Positions 49,115-57,700 are shown, counted from the stretch's first letter. The stretch is 64,000 nucleotides of DNA from Streptococcus sp. HMSC078D09 (GCF_001813675.1 NZ_KV813678.1:1-64000); one strand, 5' to 3'. Notes: generated by a model not told the origin, from the letters alone. Numbers and translations: made by a program.

Positions 49115-50110
49115 ATGAAAAAGTCAATAGGTTTATTTTTCTCAATAATATTGGGATTTGTTTTCTTGAGTGCTTGTCAAAATTCTGTCAATCAATCGTC
49201 AAGCGATTTGAAAAAGATTGATTTTATTCTAGATTGGACCCCGAATACCAATCATACGGGTCTCTATGTAGCTAAGGAAAAAGGGTACTTTAAAGATGCA
49301 GGACTGGATGTAGATATAAAACTTCCTCCGGAAGACAGTAGTTCTGATTTGATTATCAATGGGAAAGCTCCATTTGGAATTTATTTCCAAGATTCTATGG
49401 CCAAGAAATTGGATAAAGGTGCGGGTATTACCGCTGTTGCAGCTATCGTCGAACACAATACGTCAGGGATTATTTCAAGAAAAGATGCAGCGATCACAAG
49501 TCCAAAAGATTTGGTTGGTAAGAAGTATGGTACCTGGAATGATCCGATTGAATTGGAAATGATCAAATCTATGATGAAAAAAGAGGGGGCTGATTTTAAT
49601 CAAGTAAAATTGGTTCCAAATAGTGATTCGAATTCTATTACTCCGATTGAAAATAAGGTCTTTGATGCTGCTTGGATTTATCACGGTTGGGATGGAATTT
49701 TGGCTGAGCAAAAGGGAATGAAGACCAATTTCTTCTATATGAAAGATTTTGTTCCTGCATTTGACTACTATTCGCCTGTTATTATTGCTAACAATGACTA
49801 TTTGAAGTCTCATAAAGAGGAAGCAAAAAAATTCATTCAAGCGGTGAAAAAAGGCTACCAATATGCTATAGAGCATCCAGAAGAAGCAGCGGATATCTTG
49901 ATCAAACAGGCCCCTGCCTTAGCTAACCAGCGTGATTTTGTACTCGCTTCCCAAAAATATCTTTCCAGTCAATATGCTTCAGACAAGGACAAGTGGGGGC
50001 AGTTTGATCCTAAGCGGTGGAATGCTTTTTATGCTTGGGCAAAAGAGCAAGGATTGGTTTCAAATGACATAGAAGACAAAGGTTTCACAAATGAATTGGT
50101 AGGTGACTGA
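49115..50110 (+). CDS. thiY: Thiamine-precursor binding lipoprotein (ThiY/NMT1 family)
   Basis: 331 residues with a lipoprotein signal peptide (lipobox FLSAC, about residues 17-21) and a THI5/NMT1-like binding fold beginning KIDFILDWTPNTNHTGLYVA. THI5-like binding proteins capture pyrimidine precursors of thiamine. Overlaps thiZ by 8 bases. Under the upstream TPP riboswitch. Confidence 0.9.
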   Translation: MKKSIGLFFSIILGFVFLSACQNSVNQSSSDLKKIDFILDWTPNTNHTGLYVAKEKGYFKDAGLDVDIKLPPEDSSSDLIINGKAPFGIYFQDSMAKKLDKGAGITAVAAIVEHNTSGIISRKDAAITSPKDLVGKKYGTWNDPIELEMIKSMMKKEGADFNQVKLVPNSDSNSITPIENKVFDAAWIYHGWDGILAEQKGMKTNFFYMKDFVPAFDYYSPVIIANNDYLKSHKEEAKKFIQAVKKGYQYAIEHPEEAADILIKQAPALANQRDFVLASQKYLSSQYASDKDKWGQFDPKRWNAFYAWAKEQGLVSNDIEDKGFTNELVGD

Positions 50111-50834
50111 TATTTTAACCGTAAAAGATGTAAGTTTCTCTTTTGGAGATAAAGCAGTTTTAAACAATGTATCACTAGAAGTGCAAAAAGGAGAAATTGT
50201 CTCTATTCTAGGTCCGAGTGGGGTAGGGAAATCAACCTTGTTTAATTTAATTGCTGGGATCCTTCCCTTACAAAAGGGGGCTATAGAAGTAGATAACGCC
50301 CCGATCTCCTTTGGGAAAGTCAGCTATATGCTACAAAAGGATCTTTTGTTGGAACATAAGACAGTATTGGGAAATATTATTCTTCCCCTTCAATTAAAAA
50401 AGATTCCTAAGGAAGAGGCGACATCTACAGCTCTAAAATTGTTAGATGAATTTAAATTGGGAAGTATCGCCAACCTTTATCCCAATGCCCTGAGTGGGGG
50501 GATGCGGCAACGGGTGGCGCTATTAAGAACCTACCTTCTGGGTCATTCTGTCTTCCTATTAGATGAAGCTTTTAGTGCCTTAGATGAATTGACAAGGCAG
50601 GATCTTTATCACTGGTATTTAGAAAGTAAGGAACGTCTTGGTCTCACCACTCTGGTGATCACTCATAGTATCGAAGAAGCTTTGACATTGAGTGATCGGG
50701 TCTATATCTTGAATCATAATCCCGGTGAAATTATTGCAGATCTTCCTTTAAAATGGGATCCAGCAACGGATAGAGACTGGCAACAATTGCAATATAAAAA
50801 ACGAATCATAGAATTATTGTCTAAATTTCATTGA
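50103..50834 (+). CDS. thiZ: Thiamine-precursor ABC transporter ATPase (ThiZ-like)
   Basis: 243-residue ATPase with Walker A GPSGVGKST, signature LSGGMRQRVAL and Walker B LLDEAFSALD. GTG start overlapping the end of the binding-protein gene. It completes the ThiXYZ-type importer; the window has no thiamine biosynthesis genes, so salvage is its inferred use. Confidence 0.92.
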   Translation: MTDILTVKDVSFSFGDKAVLNNVSLEVQKGEIVSILGPSGVGKSTLFNLIAGILPLQKGAIEVDNAPISFGKVSYMLQKDLLLEHKTVLGNIILPLQLKKIPKEEATSTALKLLDEFKLGSIANLYPNALSGGMRQRVALLRTYLLGHSVFLLDEAFSALDELTRQDLYHWYLESKERLGLTTLVITHSIEEALTLSDRVYILNHNPGEIIADLPLKWDPATDRDWQQLQYKKRIIELLSKFH

Positions 50835-50850
50835 AATTGTTTTGAAGGAC

Positions 50851-51039
50851 TTTACAAAGTTTCTATTCCGTGATAAAATAGAATTTGTGCGAAATGACAG
50901 CAGGACAAAATGAAGCTCGTCAACAGGAAGTCAGCTAGAAAAGTAACCTTTGCTGTTTGGGCGAAGGCTTTCTGAACGAATCAGGTTTGTCTAAAACGTT
51001 ATTTCCTACAAAAATTATTTTTATAGGAGGACATTTCAA
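50851..51039 (+). promoter_or_regulatory. rpsD promoter and long leader
   Basis: TTTACA (50851-50856), 17-base spacer, TAAAAT (50874-50879). The transcript would have a leader of about 150 bases before rpsD. Firmicute rpsD leaders are autoregulated by S4; I see no unequivocal structure here and propose it only from position and length. AGGAGG ribosome site at about 51025-51030. Confidence 0.6.
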
Positions 51040-51651
51040 ATGTCACGTTATACAGGACCATCTTGGAAACAATCTCGCCGTCTTGGCTTGTCACTTACAG
51101 GTACAGGTAAAGAATTGGCACGTCGTAACTACGTACCAGGTCAACATGGACCAAACAACCGTTCAAAATTGTCAGAATACGGTTTGCAATTAGCTGAAAA
51201 ACAAAAACTTCGTTTCTCTTACGGACTTGGTGAAAAACAATTCCGTAACTTGTTCGTACAAGCTACTAAAGTTAAAGAAGGAACTGTCGGTTTCAACTTC
51301 ATGCTTCTTTTGGAACGTCGTTTGGATAATGTTGTTTACCGTCTTGGACTTGCGACTACTCGTCGTCAAGCTCGTCAATTCGTTAACCACGGTCACATCC
51401 TTGTTGACGGAAAACGCGTTGATATCCCTTCATACCGTGTAACTCCAGGTCAAGTGATCTCAGTTCGCGAAAAATCAGCTAAAGTTCCAGCTATCCTTGA
51501 AGCTGTTGAAGCTACAGTTGGACGTCCAGCATTCGTATCATTCGATGCTGACAAACTTGAAGGTTCATTGACTCGCCTTCCAGAACGTGATGAAATCAAC
51601 CCAGAAATCAACGAAGCACTTGTCGTTGAATTCTACAACAAAATGCTTTAA
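51040..51651 (+). CDS. rpsD: 30S ribosomal protein S4
   Basis: 203-residue primary 16S rRNA-binding ribosomal protein. [17 protein letters not shown] terminus, [12 protein letters not shown] and the S4 domain ([38 protein letters not shown]). Codon use is highly biased, as expected for a ribosomal protein. Stand-alone gene. Confidence 0.98.
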   Translation: MSRYTGPSWKQSRRLGLSLTGTGKELARRNYVPGQHGPNNRSKLSEYGLQLAEKQKLRFSYGLGEKQFRNLFVQATKVKEGTVGFNFMLLLERRLDNVVYRLGLATTRRQARQFVNHGHILVDGKRVDIPSYRVTPGQVISVREKSAKVPAILEAVEATVGRPAFVSFDADKLEGSLTRLPERDEINPEINEALVVEFYNKML

Positions 51652-51671
51652 TTTTAAGATATACTTTGCAG

Positions 51672-51700
51672 AAAGCCTACTACAGTGGGCTTTTTGTTTT
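51672..51700 (+). terminator. Terminator after rpsD
   Basis: Hairpin AAAGCCTAC / GTGGGCTTT with a T-rich tail. A second hairpin CTGTTTCAT / ATGAGACAG with six T residues follows at 51750-51776. Confidence 0.85.
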
Positions 51701-51749
51701 GTCTTAAAGGGTTGATTTCTGGCTTTGTTCAGTTACAAATTTTCTAAAG

Positions 51750-51776
51750 CTGTTTCATTACATGAGACAGTTTTTT
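51750..51776 (+). terminator. Second terminator-like hairpin after rpsD
   Basis: Stem CTGTTTCAT / ATGAGACAG followed by TTTTTT. May be a backup terminator or end an unseen short transcript. Confidence 0.7.
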
Positions 51777-51803
51777 GTTTTCTTAAAACCTAAAACTGCT
51801 AAT

Positions 51804-51832
51804 AAAAAAATCCTGATCTATCTAGATCAGGA
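51804..51832 (-). terminator. Terminator of tetR-type gene
   Basis: Palindrome CCTGATCT / AGATCAGG with T residues downstream on the minus strand, directly after the TetR gene stop. Confidence 0.85.
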
Positions 51833-51839
51833 GGCACTG

Positions 51840-52373
51840 TTACCGTAGCATTTTCATTAAAAATTCAGCCATTTGTTGAGGGCTTTCTTTTTTTCCCCGA
51901 GAAACCCACATTTGACAGACTCCGAAGAAGGCATTGGTCAGATAGACAGAACTGTAGACTCTTTCAATATCTGTTAATGATTTATGACTATAGCGCTCTT
52001 GCAAACTATCAACCAGGAGAATCTGTAATTTATGTCGTAAGAAGGTTTGGATCTCTTTGGTTCCATTCTCTGTCAGAAGAACCGCAAAGAGTGGCTCCTT
52101 GGTTAGAAATTCGAACACTTCTGTAATCGCTTGGCGCTTGTCATCTTGGTGTTTATCAAAGATATATTCAAGCTTGTGAAAGAGTGCTTGTTGGTAGCGC
52201 TCGATCATATCATACTTGTCTCGATAGTGGGTATAAAAGCTAGAGCGACTAATGCCGGATTCTTGTGCTAACTCAACCGTTGTGATTTGGTCGAATGATT
52301 CCTTTTCTAGTAGTCGAACCATCGCCTCCTCGATATTTCGTTTTGTTTTTAATCGTTTATTGCTCTCAGTCAT
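51840..52373 (-). CDS. TetR-family transcriptional regulator
   Basis: 177 residues: N-terminal TetR HTH (RNIEEAMVRLLEKESFDQIT, then VELAQESGISRSSFYTHYRD) and a helical ligand-binding domain. Divergent from the YhgE gene. Two inverted copies of a 17-bp operator-like sequence lie in the intergenic region, one near each gene, so it very probably represses itself and the yhgE-like gene. Inducer unknown. Confidence 0.9.
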   Translation of the reverse strand: MTESNKRLKTKRNIEEAMVRLLEKESFDQITTVELAQESGISRSSFYTHYRDKYDMIERYQQALFHKLEYIFDKHQDDKRQAITEVFEFLTKEPLFAVLLTENGTKEIQTFLRHKLQILLVDSLQERYSHKSLTDIERVYSSVYLTNAFFGVCQMWVSRGKKESPQQMAEFLMKMLR

Positions 52374-52397
52374 CTGTTAATCCTTTTTGCACAAAAA

Positions 52398-52414
52398 TAT
52401 ACACAGTGTCTAAA
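52398..52414. promoter_or_regulatory. Operator 1 of TetR regulator
   Basis: TATACACAGTGTCTAAA, itself containing the palindrome ACAC-A-GTGT. It is the inverted, 16/17-matching partner of operator 2. It lies 25 bases upstream of the tetR start. Confidence 0.75.
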
Positions 52415-52430
52415 AATAAAGATTTCCTAC

Positions 52431-52490
52431 TTGTGAAAATTTCTAGAAACTGTATAATCTATTATATCAGAAATTTAGACAATGTGTATA
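52431..52490 (+). promoter_or_regulatory. YhgE-gene promoter with operator 2
   Basis: TTGTGA (52431-52436), 16-base spacer, TATAAT (52453-52458). Operator 2, TTTAGACAATGTGTATA (52474-52490), lies just downstream of the start point and before the AAAAGGAG ribosome site, an arrangement suited to repression. Confidence 0.75.
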
Positions 52491-52507
52491 AAAAGGAGAC
52501 AAAAAAT

Positions 52508-55303
52508 ATGATGAAAGAATGGAAGGCTATTCTTAAAAAGCCAACATTTATCATTGTCATGATTGGAGTTGCTTTGATTCCAGCTCTTTATAATATTATT
52601 TTTCTATCTTCCATGTGGGATCCATATGGCCAAGTTTCGGATCTTCCTGTAGCGGTTGTCAATAAGGATCAATCTGCTACATATAATGGACAAAAAATGG
52701 AAATCGGGAAAGACATGGTGTCCAATTTGAAGGACAATGACTCACTTGATTTTCATTTTGTAGATGAGAAAGCTGCGAAAGATGGTCTCAAAAATGGCGA
52801 TTATTATATGATTGTAACCCTGCCTGAGGATCTTTCAAAAAAAGCTAGCTCCATCTTAACCAATCATCCGGAACAGATGACCATTGATTACCAAACATCC
52901 AGTGGTCATAGTTTTATCGCAGGGAAAATGAGCGACACTGCGATGACAAAAATGAAGCAGTCAGTGGCTGAAAAAGTGACCAATACGTATACAACAGCTT
53001 TATTTTCCAAAATGGGATCGCTTAAAACTGGTATGGGGACAGCGGCAGATGGAAGTGCTAAATTAGCAGATGGTGCAAGTAAATTGGAAGATGGTGGTCA
53101 AACACTGTCTACTAATTTGAATACATTAGCTCGTTCAAGCTTAGCATTTTCAGATGGTGCGACTACTCTTCGTACGGGTCTAGCAGCTTATACAGATGGT
53201 GTTGGTCAATTAGGAAATGGTCTCAATCAAATGGCTGGTCAACTTCCAAATTTGGTATCTGGCGTCAATCAATTAAATAATGGGTTTGGTACTTTTAATA
53301 CAGGCTTGATGGCTTACGCTACCGGAGTGGATCGATTAGGAAATGGTCTCAATCAAATGGCGAGTCAAACCCCTCAGTTGGCTTCAGGAGTTGGTCGGTT
53401 AACCAGCGGTATGGGGACCCTCAATGACGGTCTTGGGAATTATACCAATGGCGTGCGTCAATTGAATTCGGGTCTATCTAACTTTTCAAATGGTTTAGTG
53501 ACCTATACAAATGGCGTTGCTACTTTATCAGAGGGAGCAGGTCAATTAAGTAGTCAATCCGCTACTCTTCGAAATGGGGTTTCTCAATTAGAATCAGGTA
53601 TTCAAACATTATCAAGTCAGCTACAAGCTTCTACAAGCCAATCAGCTCAGATTGATCAATTGGCAGCTGGTTTGAACCAATTAAATGCAGCGATTCAAAA
53701 TGCTTCGGTAGATACCAGTCAACTTTCATCTGGCTTGACGAGTATTGCGAATTCAGCTCAATCAATCCTTGCTTCAGCCCAAGCGGATCGTGCAAATGCC
53801 CTTGCAAGTGTACAAGGGACAGCAGCCTATCAAGCAATGACAGCTGACCAACAAGCGGAAATCAATGCGGCGATCTCATCGAGCCCAAGCTCGAGTGAAA
53901 CGGCGGCTCAAGGAATCTTGACTACGATTCAAACGATCCAAAGTAGTTTGAATACAGGAAATAGCTTGACACAACTGCAAACGGCAGCCAATCAAGTTTT
54001 ACCAACAGCTTCTTCTACCTTGACAGACTTGTCAAGTGGCTTGTCTAAGATCCAATCCGCAGTTAGTGGACAATTGTTGCCAGCTAGCCAAACCATCAGT
54101 CAAGGGATCGGCGCTTATACAGCTGGTGTCGATAAAATCGCTAATGGAGCAACCCAACTTCAGACGAATAGCAGTACTTTAACAAATGGGGCTAGTCAGT
54201 TAGCAGCAGGTGTTGGTCAACTAGATAGTAAATCATCAGAATTACTTGCAGGAAGCAATCAATTAGCTTCTGGTCTAGGTGAGTTAAATGGGAAGATGCC
54301 TGCCTTGACATCAGGCATGAATCAACTGGCTTCAGGAGCGACCCAATTAACAGGTAAGTCGGGTGAATTGGTTGCTGGTGCTGGAAAATTAGCTGACGGT
54401 GTAGGGCAATTGAACAGCAAAACTCCAGAGTTGGCAGGTGGTGTCAACAAACTTGTCACTGGTGTCAATCAGTTGACAGAAAAATCAGGTCAATTGGTGA
54501 CTGGTGCTGATAAACTAGCCGACGGTGCAAATCAAATCTCAGATGGGTCCAGCAAATTAGCAGCAGGTGGCCAAACATTGACAAATGGTTTAGGTGAATT
54601 AGCAACAGGAAGCCAAACCTTGAGTCAAGGATTAAACGATGCTAAGGGACAATTGAATGTGGCTACAACTGAAAAAGAAAACGCTAAAACCTTAGCAGAT
54701 CCTGTCACTTTGTCTAAAACAGACCGTGACAATGTCCCGGTGAATGGTGTCGGAATGGCTCCTTATATGATCTCTGTAGCACTCTTTGTTTGTGCCTTGT
54801 CAACCAATATGATCTTTGCAAAATTGCCATCCGGTCGTCATCCTGAAAGTCGCTGGGCATGGTTTAAATCTCGCTTTGAGGTCAACGGAACGATTGCGGT
54901 GATTGCAGGAGTCTTGGTCTATGGTGCCGTTCACTTGATTGGTTTATCAGCTAATCATGAGATGGCTACTCTCTTCCTTTGTGTGATTGGTAGTGTGGCC
55001 TTCATGTCTATCGTGACTGCTTTGACAACATGGCAAAGAAAGATCGGTGCTTTCCTTTCCTTGATCCTCTTGCTCTTGCAATTGGCTTCTAGTGCAGGAA
55101 CCTATCCTCTTGCTTTGACAAATGGATTTTTCCAAGCCATTCATCCATTCTTGCCAATGAGCTATACCGTTTCTGGTCTTCGTCAAACGATTTCGATGAC
55201 AGGAGAAATTGGAAATCAAGTGGCCTTCCTTCTGATGACTATTGTTCTTTTTGCAGGCCTCGGAATGTGGTTCTATAATCCAAAAAAATATGAAGAGGAC
55301 TAA
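52508..55303 (+). CDS. YhgE/Pip-domain membrane protein
   Basis: 931 residues. An N-terminal helix (PTFIIVMIGVALIPALYNII) and YhgE/Pip N-terminal domain precede a very long extracellular region of repeats with the pattern GxxQLxxG / LxxGL, rich in Gly, Asn, Gln and Ser, then about five C-terminal transmembrane helices of the ABC-2 permease type. DNA of part of the repeat is duplicated (53210-53235 and 53336-53361, period 126 bases, 42 residues). The family includes phage infection protein (Pip) and ESX/type-VII-associated proteins. Start at 52508 has AAAAGGAG upstream. Controlled by the divergent TetR gene. Confidence 0.9.
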   Translation: MMKEWKAILKKPTFIIVMIGVALIPALYNIIFLSSMWDPYGQVSDLPVAVVNKDQSATYNGQKMEIGKDMVSNLKDNDSLDFHFVDEKAAKDGLKNGDYYMIVTLPEDLSKKASSILTNHPEQMTIDYQTSSGHSFIAGKMSDTAMTKMKQSVAEKVTNTYTTALFSKMGSLKTGMGTAADGSAKLADGASKLEDGGQTLSTNLNTLARSSLAFSDGATTLRTGLAAYTDGVGQLGNGLNQMAGQLPNLVSGVNQLNNGFGTFNTGLMAYATGVDRLGNGLNQMASQTPQLASGVGRLTSGMGTLNDGLGNYTNGVRQLNSGLSNFSNGLVTYTNGVATLSEGAGQLSSQSATLRNGVSQLESGIQTLSSQLQASTSQSAQIDQLAAGLNQLNAAIQNASVDTSQLSSGLTSIANSAQSILASAQADRANALASVQGTAAYQAMTADQQAEINAAISSSPSSSETAAQGILTTIQTIQSSLNTGNSLTQLQTAANQVLPTASSTLTDLSSGLSKIQSAVSGQLLPASQTISQGIGAYTAGVDKIANGATQLQTNSSTLTNGASQLAAGVGQLDSKSSELLAGSNQLASGLGELNGKMPALTSGMNQLASGATQLTGKSGELVAGAGKLADGVGQLNSKTPELAGGVNKLVTGVNQLTEKSGQLVTGADKLADGANQISDGSSKLAAGGQTLTNGLGELATGSQTLSQGLNDAKGQLNVATTEKENAKTLADPVTLSKTDRDNVPVNGVGMAPYMISVALFVCALSTNMIFAKLPSGRHPESRWAWFKSRFEVNGTIAVIAGVLVYGAVHLIGLSANHEMATLFLCVIGSVAFMSIVTALTTWQRKIGAFLSLILLLLQLASSAGTYPLALTNGFFQAIHPFLPMSYTVSGLRQTISMTGEIGNQVAFLLMTIVLFAGLGMWFYNPKKYEED

Positions 55304-55312
55304 TCTTCAAGA

Positions 55313-55344
55313 ACTCCCAACAGAATGTGTTGGGAGTTTTTTTG
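55313..55344 (+). terminator. Terminator after YhgE gene
   Basis: Stem ACTCCCAACA / TGTTGGGAGT with a 5-base loop and a run of seven T residues. Confidence 0.92.
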
Positions 55345-55358
55345 TTTCATGTGAAACA
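55343..55358. promoter_or_regulatory. parS-like site, intergenic
   Basis: TGTTTCATGTGAAACA differs from the parS consensus at one central position (C to T). It sits between the YhgE terminator and an intergenic repeat, about 39 kb from parB. Binding could be weak because the changed base is in the CACGTG core. Confidence 0.5.
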
Positions 55359-55359
55359 A

Positions 55360-55534
55360 GAGGCTGGGACAAAAGTCCTAGCCTCTCAATTGATTTTGGA
55401 TTGTCGAGCAAGACGCAGTGGTTGAGTAGGCTCTACTACGCTGATTTCATCAGCTTTTACAGCCCTACTCAACTGTGCGGAGGTGGGACGACGAAATCGA
55501 ATTCTAACGAATGACCGATTTCTGTCTCACTCTC
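55360..55534. repeat. Streptococcal intergenic repeat element (about 175 bp)
   Basis: Starts with the hairpin GAGGCTGGGAC-AAAA-GTCCTAGCCTC and continues through GCAAGACGCAGTGGTTGAGT, an inner GCTGATTTCATCAGC palindrome, a GAGTAGG / CCTACTC inverted pair, and GTGGGACGACGAAATCGAAT. I recognise this as a non-coding repeat scattered in many streptococcal genomes. Only one copy is in this window, so the boundaries are estimated. No convincing ORF inside; function unknown. Confidence 0.75.
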
Positions 55535-55537
55535 TTA

Positions 55538-56221
55538 TTATTTAAAGAAGACAACATCAGGATTTGGTGTAATATAGAGAAGTTGGTCGTTTTCAAAGAC
55601 CAGTTGGATAGTGTTGTTTTTATAGGTGTAAATGGTATAGTTTACTCCGAATTTAGACGCTTGTTTGAGATCAACAGCTCCCATCAAAAAAGCGTGAGCT
55701 TGTTCCCCTGTGATTTTTCCCTCGTGGTAGAGCCCTTTAATATTTCCTAATTCGGTATTTTCAAAAGATTCGGCAATATAAGCAGGGTCTGTTATTTGTT
55801 TCTCTGGATTTCCAAGAATTGTTTGGACAAGAGCGGTGGTATATCCTTCATAATCCGGCGTCTGTGCAAAAATTTTATCGTCATTTCTAGAGTAGGCTAC
55901 TTTTAAGTTCCCTGTCGCATAAATTTTATCTTTGGGTGCTTCTTGAGCATTTCTAGGGAGTCCTTCGGTTGTGACGATATCCGAAGAGGGCTGTGTAGTG
56001 GTTGAAGGAGAGCTAGAGGAGTTGTTTGAGCTATTTGAACTAGTTGAACGAATCGGGTGGCTAGAACGACTCGAGCTACTTTTTTTAAAGGTTTTCTTTT
56101 TTGAGCTGGTAGTTGTTGGTTCTTTTTTAAAGTTGATCTTAAGATCCGGCACACAGGCTGATAGAAAAAGAAGAGATAGCAAGAGTGTGAAGAAAAGAGG
56201 GAGTGTTTGTTTTTTCATCAT
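55538..56221 (-). CDS. DUF4947-type lipoprotein
   Basis: 227 residues: lipoprotein signal peptide with lipobox LSAC (about residues 19-22), a Ser/Thr-rich low-complexity stalk (about residues 38-85), and a C-terminal globular domain (LKVAYSRNDDKIFAQTPDYE... ). It resembles DUF4947 proteins of streptococci, function unknown. The stalk suggests display through the cell wall. A terminator from the upstream gene lies before it, so it probably has its own promoter. Confidence 0.8.
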   Translation of the reverse strand: MMKKQTLPLFFTLLLSLLFLSACVPDLKINFKKEPTTTSSKKKTFKKSSSSRSSHPIRSTSSNSSNNSSSSPSTTTQPSSDIVTTEGLPRNAQEAPKDKIYATGNLKVAYSRNDDKIFAQTPDYEGYTTALVQTILGNPEKQITDPAYIAESFENTELGNIKGLYHEGKITGEQAHAFLMGAVDLKQASKFGVNYTIYTYKNNTIQLVFENDQLLYITPNPDVVFFK

Positions 56222-56272
56222 GTTCCTTTCGATAAGCTGATTGATTTTCTATTCTATCATAAAAAGGGTAAC

Positions 56273-56303
56273 AAAAAAAGGTCAGGAAGAAATCCTGCCT
56301 TTA
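56273..56303 (-). terminator. Terminator after Cthe_2159-like gene
   Basis: Minus-strand hairpin AAAGGCAGGA / TCCTGACCTTT followed by seven T residues, between the DUF4353 gene and the DUF4947 gene. Confidence 0.82.
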
Positions 56304-56313
56304 TTTGTTATTA

Positions 56314-57558
56314 TTAATGACCGCCTTGAGGTCCACCGCCTTGAGGTCCGCCACCTCCGGGAGCACCACCGCCTCCAGGCATGGAGTTGACAATTTCCGT
56401 TTGTTTTTCACCGTTGATATAGATGTCTCCGCCAGTGTAGGTAGCTGTTCCATCAAAGTCGAAGCCAGATTGACCCGTTAATTTAATGGTTCCTCCGGTA
56501 ACGGTGATATTTCCATTCGAATCAATTGGATCGGTATCGCCTTGGCCAACTTCAACGTTGAGGGTTCCACCATTCATGGTGAAGAAAATTTCATCTTGGT
56601 TGGCATTGGCATTGGCTGCATTGACCCCATCATCGGTTGCATAGATGGTGATATCTCCGCCGTTGATGGTGATCGATTTTCCTTCGAGGCCTTCGACAGA
56701 CTCGGTTACCTCATAGGTTCCGCTATCGATGATCAGATCACCAGAAGCATGGATTCCGTCGTCTCCTGCAGTGATGGTCATTTTGTTGTCTGAAAGATAC
56801 ATGGTTCCGACCGAAGTATCTTCATCATTATCTACCTTGACGGCATCTTCATCTGCATCGATGGTCATGGTCGTACCAGTGATATTGAGTTCGTCATTGA
56901 CGTTGAAGGCATCTCCTACAGCCGTGATCTTATAGGTTCCACCTGTGATATGGAGAGTGTCATTGGCCTTGATACCGTTGTTCATCTTGGCGTCAATGTT
57001 GAGCGTACCTGAACCATTGATGGTGAGGTCGCCTTTAGAGAAGATGACCGCATCGGCATCTTCATCATTGTTTGAACTTGAATCAGACAAGGTATTGGTC
57101 GTGCCGTCTGCTAGAGTGAGGTAGACATGCCCTGCTTTCGTAGCAGAAATTGGCGCGTTGGTGTTGGTCATGGTAACGCCTTTCAAGACGATGTGAACAT
57201 CGTCTGAGTCACCCGCTTCAACCTTGATTTGAACCCCATCGGATTCACCAGAGATGACATAGGTTCCAGCCTTTGAGATGGTCACAGTTGATCCAGATAC
57301 AGCTACGCCGTCACCTGATACACTTGCAGACGAAGCAGATAGTTTTACAGTAGATGCTTTGCTTTCATCATAAGAGCTGTCCTTGTCCTTATCTGTAAAA
57401 TAGTTGGAATTGTTTGTTTTATTTTTTGAAGTAGAAGTAGTGGTTGTTTGTGCAGTATTGCTTTTTGTAGCTGATTGTGATGACGCCTGGGCACAAGCTG
57501 TCAGTAAGGTGAGGGTTGTGGCCCCCGTTAATAAAAATTTCCATTTGTTTGATTTCAT
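56314..57558 (-). CDS. Cthe_2159-like (DUF4353) carbohydrate-binding lipoprotein
   Basis: About 414 residues: lipoprotein signal with lipobox LLTAC, a Ser/Thr/Asn-rich linker, and a right-handed beta-helix made of short repeats rich in Asp, Gly and Asn (for example GDAFNVNDELNITG, DADEDAVKVDNDEDT), ending in a Gly/Pro/Gln tail (GGGGAPGGGG...). The family prototype from Clostridium thermocellum binds acidic polysaccharides and calcium. ATG at 57558 gives a clean signal peptide; another ATG at 57579 with GGAG upstream would add seven mostly charged residues. It is divergent from the VTC/DUF4956 pair, with which this family is commonly clustered. Confidence 0.84.
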   Translation of the reverse strand: MKSNKWKFLLTGATTLTLLTACAQASSQSATKSNTAQTTTTSTSKNKTNNSNYFTDKDKDSSYDESKASTVKLSASSASVSGDGVAVSGSTVTISKAGTYVISGESDGVQIKVEAGDSDDVHIVLKGVTMTNTNAPISATKAGHVYLTLADGTTNTLSDSSSNNDEDADAVIFSKGDLTINGSGTLNIDAKMNNGIKANDTLHITGGTYKITAVGDAFNVNDELNITGTTMTIDADEDAVKVDNDEDTSVGTMYLSDNKMTITAGDDGIHASGDLIIDSGTYEVTESVEGLEGKSITINGGDITIYATDDGVNAANANANQDEIFFTMNGGTLNVEVGQGDTDPIDSNGNITVTGGTIKLTGQSGFDFDGTATYTGGDIYINGEKQTEIVNSMPGGGGAPGGGGPQGGGPQGGH

Positions 57559-57656
57559 GAGCTTTTCCTCTCGTTCCATTGATATGCTCCTAGTCTAAAG
57601 TTGCTAGCTGAAAGTTTCCTAAAGTTTTTCTGAAAGGAACCTTAACTTTAGTTTTC

Positions 57657-57700
57657 TTTAAGTTTGGCTTAATGACCAGTTAAGAAAGTCCCATTAAACT
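57657..57700 (+). promoter_or_regulatory. CiaR-like box and promoter of VTC-DUF4956 operon
   Basis: Three half-sites at 11-bp steps: TTTAAG (57657-57662), CTTAAT (57668-57673), GTTAAG (57679-57684), with a degenerate fourth (TTTAG) before them. Ten bases after the last is TAAACT (57695-57700), the same geometry as at htrA. The middle half-site has one mismatch to NTTAAG. Confidence 0.65.

Noticed and set aside
54947-55219. Minus-strand frame opposite the YhgE C-terminal region
   Set aside because: Antisense to conserved membrane helices, no ribosome site or family resemblance.
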